Assembly (NCBI GenBank): GCA_905221605.1
Contig: CAJNDS010000069.1
Coordinates: 180,001-244,000, forward strand
Direction of reading: 5' to 3'
DNA: 64,000 bases
DNA from: Symbiodinium natans
Lineage: Eukaryota; Sar; Dinophyceae; Suessiales; Symbiodiniaceae
Of this stretch, positions 57,501 to 64,000 are shown piece by piece. Position 1 is the first letter of the stretch. Each line of letters starts with the position of its first letter. A program made the translations under genes and the position numbers. The notes under the pieces are model-generated. The model was not told the DNA's origin, searched no databases, and saw nothing but the letters and a program-made list of their open reading frames with translations.

Positions 57501-60500
57501 CCATGGCGCTGCAGAGTGCATTGTAATCGTCGGCCGCCAGGTGACTTACGCAGAGGTCCTCAGACCCGCGGTTTAGGGTTTGTGGTCTAGAGTTTAGGGT
57601 TAGGGTCCTTTCGCTTTGGGTGAGTAGGTTTAGGGTTTAGGGTTTGCACAGAGAGGAACCCTGACCAGGAACTCTGCCGAATAGCGGGCGATACATTTGG
57701 ATGAAACTGTTGTCCTTCCGTTATGGGGTTTGAAGATGCTTGTACGCCTAGGTGCGAAAATGCTTGGTTAACTTCCAAATCGCGGCGTGGGCACAAGTAA
57801 GCGGCCAACCCGTAAGAATGGAAGCAACAAATTGCTGAGACCCTCAACCCCAACCCTTCCCGCCCTCTCCCCTCACAGGTTGGCAACCCCAACCCTTCCC
57901 GCCCTCTCCCCTCACAGGTTAGGGTTTAGGTTTAGGGAGGTTTAGGGTTTAGGGTCAGAACATCTTTCCTGACGACTCAGGTCGCCGGTCCTCGAAGGAA
58001 AACCGTGCCACACCTGCACCAAGTCCGGGTGCTTCCGCATGCAGCAATATACATATATATATATATATATGTACAGATATATATATATACACATCCATCT
58101 ACACGTGCATTTTGCGTGTGCATCTAGACAAAAAGCACACACCTGTGTCTGTGTGTATGTATATATACATGTGTGTGACAGCGAGAGAGCGAGAGAGAGA
58201 GAGAGCGACAGGAAAACAAACAAAGATAGATACACCAACCCCCCCCCCCCCCCCCCCCCCCACAAGCGAACTTCAATATCAACAAACGCGTGTATATACA
58301 TATGCGTGTTTATGTGTAGTCATGTATAAACATGTGCATGCATGGCTGCATTACGTGAATTGCAAGTGCATTTGGGATTGGAACCCTCTCAAAATTCAAA
58401 ACCTTAAATCCTGCATCCGAATAAGCCTAGCAAAGACAGCGGTGGTTACAAGCAACCCGCGGCCCTTCACGGTTCAGGGTTTTGGGGTTTAGGGCTTGCT
58501 AGGGTTTAGGGTTTAGGGACAAACCGTAAAGTCGTGCGAATGTATGTCGCATTTGTGATCGCGAGACATCATGTAAACCAGAAGCCCGGAACCCCAAAGA
58601 GGTATGCCTGCTAGCCCGTCCGGAGGCCAGTTGTCGACATTCCGCGCCGGGGCCCTTCTACACCAGTGTCCTAGATTGAGCATCAGAGCCATACCCCTAA
58701 GCCTAGGACAGGTTTCCCCCCCCTTAAACTCTCCATGCTGCTAAGACGATGAATCTCAAAACGCCTGGCCTCCACATGAAGAGACGGCAGGGACAGGCAG
58801 CACTCGGCCATAGGCCACCTAGTCAAGGAGATTGTTGACTTGAACAAATCCGCCGGAACACCCCTAATTTTCAAGATATAGGGTGTAGGGGCAGGGGTTT
58901 GGTGCTGTATGGTATAGGGCTTAGGGTCTAGGGTCCAAACCTCTGGATTTTGCAGACTTTTACTGCAGAATCCTAGCAAAAAACTTTTGTTTTGCGCAAA
59001 GGGTGAAACGAAAGGCAAGATGTGGGTAAACAAAAAGAGCCCCAGATGAATACTGCCAACGCCACGGAAAACAAGCACCCAATTTTATCCCAACATGAAA
59101 TATTGAACGGACGTTGTTGAAGACACGAAAGTTCGACAACCCCGGTCTTCAACTTTGAGAGTCCAAAAACCCGAAACCACTTCGCTGGAGTCAGCCTTGA
59201 ATCCCCTAGTTTGAGATACTATGATTCAGAAATCCAGTAAGTAGAAACGGTTTCCGTACCCTCGTAGCTGAACGAAGAACCCAACAACCCCTAAAGCCGA
59301 ACCCTTAAACCCGAAACCTCGAACCCTAAACCCTAAACCCAAACCCTGTAATAAAGCCTAAAAACCCTACAACCCCTATAAAGCCGATAAAGCCTATAAA
59401 CCCTGACAACCCTATAAACCCTATAAACCCTGTAAACCCTGTAAACCCTACAAACCCTACAAACCCTATAAACCCTGTAAACCCTGTAAACCCTGTAAAC
59501 CCTATAAACCCTATAAACCCTAGACCCTGTGCCCCTTGAACCCGACGTCCCAACCACCAACCGAACAACCCTAAACACTGAAACCCCCAACCCTAAAATC
59601 TGAAACCCTAAATCCTAAGCCCCTAAACCCTAAACCCTAAACCCTAAACCCTAAACCCTAAACCCTAAACCCCAAAGCCTAAGCCCCAAACCAAAACTCC
59701 TAACCATTCGACCCCTAATCCCTCAGGGCCACCTCCACCTGCCCCGCACGGCCCAAAGCCTCGCCACTGAGCCGCTGGAACCTGGGCGAGGGCTTTGTCG
59801 GGTCGGGTCATGTAGGGTTTAGGGTTTAGGGTTTAGGGTTTAGGGTTTAGGGTTTAGGGTTTAGGGTTTAGGGTTTAGGGGGTGGACTGTAGCATTCACG
59901 GAAAACAGGGACGCGACCTGACCTGGATCGCAAATTGCAGCAGGAGAGCCAGTCGTCCACAAAGTCTGACTGCTGAGGCCAGCAGAACACACCTGGCAGC
60001 GAGGGAGGGGAGGGGACTTTGGCCTTGCATCGTGGCTTTCAGAGCCTTAGTGTTTAGGTTCGGGGCGCTATTCCTAAAGGGTGGTGCAATCGAGAGACTG
60101 GCCTCGAAGCACTAAATCCCAACACCATGAAACCCCTAAACTCGAAGAGAAGTGGCAAGCAAAAACCAAGACAGAAGATCCCCTATCCCTTTAAATCCCC
60201 AAGACCCTGCGGGCTCAGGGTTTCGGGATTTAGGGGTCCTAAGCCCTAGCCTTAAATCCTTCAGACTCCGTCAAATCCTAGACCCGTCTGCCTGCATCCG
60301 GGCTGTTTTCGTACTGAACTGCGCGGTAGTCCGTGGCACTCCTGGATGGCGAAGATGCCCACAACTGTAAGGGTTTAGGGCTTAGGGTTTGCGGTTTAGG
60401 GTTTGGGATTTAGGGTTTTGGGCTTTAGGATGTACAAGACCGTCTGGGGTTCAAGGGTGTACGACTTCGGAGCGGCACCACCCTTTGTCAGACCAAACAA

Positions 60501-61066
60501 TGAAGTTTGGCACCCAAACAGAAGGAAGTAGGGTTGAGGACCAAGGTAGGATTTCTGACTTCAGCCTTCAAGGCTTTAGGGTGTTAGTGTGATAGGGAAT
60601 CAGTATTTATGCGGGTAACAGTCAGTCAGACTCTCAGCCTGCATCTCCAACTACCTACTGTTTCTTCAGAGTTATCGAAATCATGGCCTAGAACACTCTA
60701 ATTGGTAGCCCCTAAACCCCAATTTTAGAGCCCTAAACCCGAAACTTCAAACCCTCAACAACCAGGGGTTTCTCCAGGTGCTTTGCCGCCCAGCTTCTTC
60801 ATGTGATGCACCTTGCAGTGGTCATGCAGCAAGTCCAGAAAGGGCGGCAAGTACACTTGCCTCAGAGGCCGGACTCCAAAGATCTCAGGGTCTTCGGGCT
60901 TCGTGTGTATTGCTTCTAAGACTTCATAGGCTGAAAGAAGTCAACAATGGACCATGGGTACTGCCGGGCCTGCGGAACCCTAAGCACCAAGTGTATATAC
61001 TAACCCTGACCCTGCAGCTCATCGATGACTGCCGCGTTGCCGATTGAGACCGTCGCTGTACAGGTC
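54510..61066 (-). CDS. AFG1/ZapE-family ATPase (LACE1-type), C-terminal half in twelve small exons; N-terminal part not found
   Basis: Exons in transcript order: 61,041-61,066; 60,801-60,860; 60,292-60,341; 59,923-59,992; 59,721-59,781; 58,765-58,818; 57,510-57,558; 57,060-57,121; 56,329-56,389; 55,647-55,676; then less surely 55,367-55,396 and 54,510-54,556. Every junction keeps phase. Motifs in the family's order: DLYSDGLNR, QVYLPPFLDLLHDHC, SATDYRAVQYENS, VFCWPQQSDFVDDWL, DLCVSHLAADDYNALC, NFHTILVDAVPRL, ARRFTLLVDCCYEHHIRLVA, LEAPPSEIL. AFG1 proteins are mitochondrial P-loop ATPases linked to protein quality control; the Walker A and B exons are not seen and should lie above 61.1 kb or beyond the window. 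For the ten firm exons the donors are GC seven times, GA twice and GT once; every acceptor is AG|G. Exon 58,765 (VAYGRVLPVPAV) is the least sure of the ten. Confidence 0.78.
54971..55154. mobile_element. 184-bp MITE carrying an inserted telomeric tract
   Basis: Inverted ends of 23 bp (CTACTTGGAGGTTCATGG... and complement), with pairing continuing inward through ATTAACCAATT / AATTGGTTGAT. At 55,002-55,025 the left arm is interrupted by GGGTTTAGGG repeats flanked by a near-duplicate of TACTTATTAACCA. Lies in an intron of the AFG1-like gene. Confidence 0.75.
55265..55358. repeat. Interstitial (CCCTAAA)n array
   Basis: About 12 units, donor-proximal in the sense strand of the intron after exon 55,367-55,396. 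Confidence 0.93.
55511..55640. repeat. Interstitial (CCCTAAA)n array
   Basis: About 18 units including CCCTGAA variants, directly adjoining exon 55,647-55,676. In sense this is TTTAGGG at the intron start. Confidence 0.93.
56045..56150. repeat. Interstitial (TTTAGGG)n array
   Basis: About 13 units with TTTATAGGG and TTTGGGG variants, within the 652-nt intron between exons 56,329 and 55,647; CCCTAAA in the sense strand. Confidence 0.93.
56481..56531. repeat. 51-bp near-perfect palindrome
   Basis: TAGTGGTATAGGGTATATGA plus CAACA pairs with its complement across a one-base centre. Intronic; MITE remnant or cruciform. Confidence 0.85.
57845..57920. repeat. 39-bp tandem duplication
   Basis: AACCCCAACCCTTCCCGCCC plus TCTCCCCTCACAGGTT occurs twice in a row, within a large intron of the AFG1-like gene. 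Confidence 0.9.
58036..58262. repeat. Clustered microsatellites (AT, AG, poly-C)
   Basis: ATATAT runs, GAGAGAGCGAGAG, and a 20-plus C homopolymer ending near 58,261. Overlapping ORFs here are composition artefacts. Confidence 0.9.
59401..59521. repeat. Nonanucleotide minisatellite CCCTRTAAA/CCCTACAAA
   Basis: About 13 nine-bp units (CCCTATAAA, CCCTGTAAA, CCCTACAAA), each a telomere unit with two added bases. Confidence 0.85.
59815..59880. repeat. Interstitial (TTTAGGG)n array in a 141-nt intron
   Basis: Nine perfect units occupying nearly half of the intron between exons 59,923 and 59,721. In sense they are CCCTAAA repeats just before the acceptor. Confidence 0.95.
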
Positions 61067-61351
61067 CTTCCCCAAACAAGGATGCCACATGGCAGGGGGG
61101 GGGGGGGGTTATGCGCCTTTGGGGTACACACTATGCATATCAATAATCAAGAAGAATACATACATAATATATATATATATGGTCCCCCCCCCCCCCCAAA
61201 GATCTAGGTATTTTCCTGGTTTTGGGATCTGTTTTAGGGTTTTAGGGTTGGGGGTGGGGGGCTAGCTAAACATGGAAATCTCAATATGGACATGTAAATC
61301 TTGATATGTGCGAGTCTTCATATGTGCGTGGTCGTATTTTCAAATTGTGTG

Positions 61352-61590
61352 CCCGATTGAAAACGATTGAAACGATTGAAATTCAATCGGGGGCCCGATT
61401 GAAAAACGATTGAAACGATTGAAATTCAATCGGAGACCGGATTGAAGATTGAAGATTGAAGATTCCCGGAAAGCTTTTTTCTGGGAATCTTCAATCTTCA
61501 ATCTTCCCCGATTGAATTTCAATCGTTTCAATCGTTTTTCAATCGGGCCCCCGATTGAATTTCAATCGTTTCAATCGTTTTTCAATCGGG
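61352..61590. repeat. 239-bp long palindrome built of ATTGAAACG-type units
   Basis: The left half carries CGATTGAAACGATTGAAATT and GGGGGCCCGATTGAAAAACG; the right half carries their complements around an AGCTTTTTTC centre. Each arm itself contains tandem units. Confidence 0.85.
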
Positions 61591-61735
61591 TTCACGTCTT
61601 GTAAAGTGTCAGAATTAGCTTTCGTGACGTCGCTCAAGATCACGTGTCTTCGCAGACATTCCACTCGAAATATACTTGACCATTTGTGTTTGTAATACTC
61701 GCAATGGCTCGCATCCCAGTGGCTGGCTCAGTCTT

Positions 61736-62100
61736 ATGGTTTTTATTGGTTTTTGCGGTGTTTCGGGAGCGTGGGTCCCACGCTAAAAATCGGTTTTACC
61801 GATGTTTTTGAAAGCCTACCTTCAAAATAACATCGGTAAAACCAATGTTTTTGAAAGCCTACCTTCAAAAAACATAGGTAAAGCCAATGTTATTGAAGGC
61901 CTACCTCTAAAAAACATCAGTAAAACCGATGTTTCGTGAGCCCATGCTCCCAAAACATCGCAAAAAAACAATAAAAAAAAAACATGTCAAAAACCATGAT
62001 TTTCGAAACTAGTGGCTGGGGTGGCCGGCCGAGTAGTTTCAGAAACCATAGTTTTTATGTTTCTTATTGGTTTTTGCGGTGTTTCGGGATCGTGGGCTAA
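61736..62100. repeat. Inverted repeat with internal tandem units and a third, flanking copy
   Basis: Left end TTATTGGTTTTTGCGGTGTT, inverted at about 61,940-61,975 and repeated in direct orientation at about 62,062-62,085. Inside, AACATCGGTAAAACC and TTTTTGAAAGCCTACCTTC recur about four times. Confidence 0.7.
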
Positions 62101-63680
62101 ACCTTTAAGCCCTGTAGGCTATACGGTTAAGGTTTAAAGGTTTAGGGTTGAAAAGTTCAACAGTCAGCCCATAGAGTTTAAACCTTAAGGGTCCTAAACG
62201 CTTAACCTTTAAACCCTATAGGCCATAGGGTTAAGGTTGAAAGGCTTAGGGTTTAAGATTTTGGCATTAAAACACAAGCCCATAGAGCTTAAGCCTTAAG
62301 GGTTTAAGGTTTCAGCATTGAAACGATAACCCTAAGCCCTTTAGGGTCAGAACCTTGAAGCCCTGTAGGGCTCTAAAACGTTAACAGGGTTTAACCCTAT
62401 AGGCGTTGAATGTATAAATGCCCAGACATTACGCTCTCTTTAACCTTTCAGCCCTATAGGGTCTAAAGGCTTAGGGTATTTCTTAAGCCCTGAGGGTTTA
62501 AAACCTTAAGCCCTCAAGGTGGGCTTGGGTTTAAATGCCTAAATCTTGAATCCTAAACCTTTAAACCTTAACCCTATAGCCTATAGGGTTTAAAGGTTAA
62601 GCGTTTAGGCCCCTTAGGGTCTGAACTCTATAGGCTTACTTTTAAAACCTAAACCCTTAAACCTTGACCCTATAGCCTATAGGGTCTAAAGGTTAAGCGT
62701 TTAGGCCCCTTAAGGTTAAGGGTCCTAAACGCTTAACCTTTAAACCCTATAGGCCATAGGGTTAAGGTTGAAAGGCTTAGGGTTTAAGATTTTGGCATTA
62801 AAACACAAGCCCATAGAGCTTAAACCTTAAGGGGGGTCCAAAGGCTTAGGGTATTTCTTAAGCCCTGAGGGTTTAAAACCTTAAACCCTTAAGGTGGGCT
62901 TGGGTTTAAATGCCTAAATCTTGAATCCTAAACCTTTAAACCTTAACCCTATAGCCTATAGGGTTTAAAGGTTAAGCGTTTAGGCCCCTTAGGGTCTGAA
63001 CTCTATAGGCTTACTTTTAAAACCTAAACCCTTAAACCTTGACCCTATAGCCTATAGGGTCTAAAGGTTAAGCGTTTAGGCCCCTTAAGGTTAAGGGTCC
63101 TAAACGCTTAACCTTTAAACCCTATAGGCCATAGGGTTAAGGTTGAAAGGCTTAGGGTTTAAGATTTTGGCATTAAAACACAAGCCCATAGAGCTTAAAC
63201 CTTAAGGGGGGTCCAAAGGCTTAGGGTATTTCTTAAGCCCTGAGGGTTTAAAACCCTAAACCCTTAAGGTGGGCTTGGGTTTAAATGCCTAAATCTTGAA
63301 TCCTAAACCTTTAAACCTTAACCCTATAGCCTATAGGGTTTAAAGGTTAAGCGTTTAGGCCCCTTAGGGTCTGAACTCTATAGACTTACTTTTAAAACCA
63401 AAACCCTTCAACCTTGACCCTATAGCCTATAGGGTCTAAAGGTTAAGCGTTTAGGCCCCTTAAGGCTTTAACTCTATGGGCCTGCTATTGAACTTAAACC
63501 CTAAACCATTAAACCTTAGCCCTATAGCCTATAGGGCTTAAAGGTTAAGTGTTTAGGCCCTGTACGCTAAGATTTACACTCGATGGGCTTAGGTTTAAAT
63601 GCCTAAATCTTAAGGCCTAAACCTTTTAAGCCTTAACCCAAAAGGGTTTTACGGTTAAGGGTTCAGGTTTAAATGGCGGT
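62100..63680. repeat. Telomere-derived satellite, about 375-bp unit
   Basis: The block GTCCTAAACGCTTAACCTTT starts near 62,191, 62,722 and 63,097 (steps 531 and 375). Units are made of TTTAGGG/CCTATAGGG relatives such as CCTATAGCCTATAGGG and AAAGGTTAAGCGTTTAGG. No coding capacity. Confidence 0.8.
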
Positions 63681-64000
63681 TAAATCTTCAACTTCACATC
63701 GCCTCCGGGCCCATGCAAGTATTCAACTTGATATCGCTAAATCATGAAAATACCTAGATCTTTGGGGGGGGGGGGGTAGCATATATATATATATATATAT
63801 ATATCGAGCACAGGAAGGCTCCTCAAACACCTCTTAATGTCCTGGTCCGGAATATCATAATCGAGCAAAAGCCCTGTGTATCCTTGAGCCCGCAATTTTC
63901 CAGACCCTACACTACCCTGCACCCTGTAAAACCTAAAGCCCTAGACCCTGAAGGCCGAAACCATAACACAACTGAGATCTGCAGCGCTCTTCTGGGGTGC
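63680..64000. other. Unassigned end of window with poly-G and (AT)n tract
   Basis: A G-run and (AT)n at about 63,763-63,804. The minus strand to the right reads YTGLLLDYDIPDQDIKRCL in one frame after an AAG|G, a possible exon, but I cannot tie it to a gene. Confidence 0.35.

Noticed and set aside
59326-59590. GFTGFIGF- and YRVYRV-type ORFs, and similar LNPKP/LGFRV ORFs elsewhere
   Set aside because: They translate telomere-like repeats and lack other coding evidence.

Overview
The window looks like nuclear DNA of a dinoflagellate, close to the Symbiodiniaceae/Suessiales type. Three independent signs support this. (1) TTTAGGG-type telomeric repeats, perfect and degenerate and in both orientations, fill most non-coding DNA. 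(2) The introns that can be phased end in AG|G in 18 of 20 cases, and their donors are mostly GC or GA rather than GT. (3) A secreted-protein gene is present as a tightly homogenised, one-direction tandem array. No prokaryotic operon, plasmid or phage logic is present. All names come from reading motifs; no search was run.

Layout. 1-16,220: six copies (the first cut by the window edge) of a two-exon minus-strand gene for a secreted, glycosylated, periplasmic-binding-protein-like protein. Copies 2-6 form a roughly 2.1-kb tandem array with a roughly 4.2-kb dimer periodicity; copy 1 is split from the rest by about 4 kb of telomere-like repeat DNA. 16.3-20.4 kb: telomere-like repeats with small minus-strand exons and MITE-like hairpins. 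20.4-22.0 kb: AT-rich AATTAAAGAAATTAA satellite around a 100-N gap. 22.0-27.0 kb: local tandem duplications, one small plus-strand coiled-coil gene (23,801-24,214) and microsatellites.

28.4-39.5 kb is a plus-strand mobile-element-like block free of telomeric repeats. A first gene (29,688-32,364) joins a cysteine-protease-like region with F-box-like and RING-type regions. A second (32,390-39,519) splices into one reading frame of about 2,296 codons that carries, in order, a PD-(D/E)XK nuclease, an SF3/D5-like helicase, a possible palm polymerase, a second cysteine-protease-like region, a C2H2 finger and a DDE transposase-like domain. I regard this as the most interesting system here. A frameshifted ankyrin-repeat fragment follows at 40.6-41.1 kb.

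41.6-61.1 kb looks like junk repeats with no long ORF, but it hides minus-strand genes in exons of 26-155 bp. Ten exons between 55.6 and 61.1 kb join in phase into the C-terminal half of an AFG1/ZapE-type (LACE1) ATPase. Many introns carry TTTAGGG repeats near the donor and CCCTAAA repeats near the acceptor in the sense strand, so the pre-mRNA could fold into a stem that brings the splice sites together. 61.2-64 kb: long palindromes and a telomere-derived satellite.
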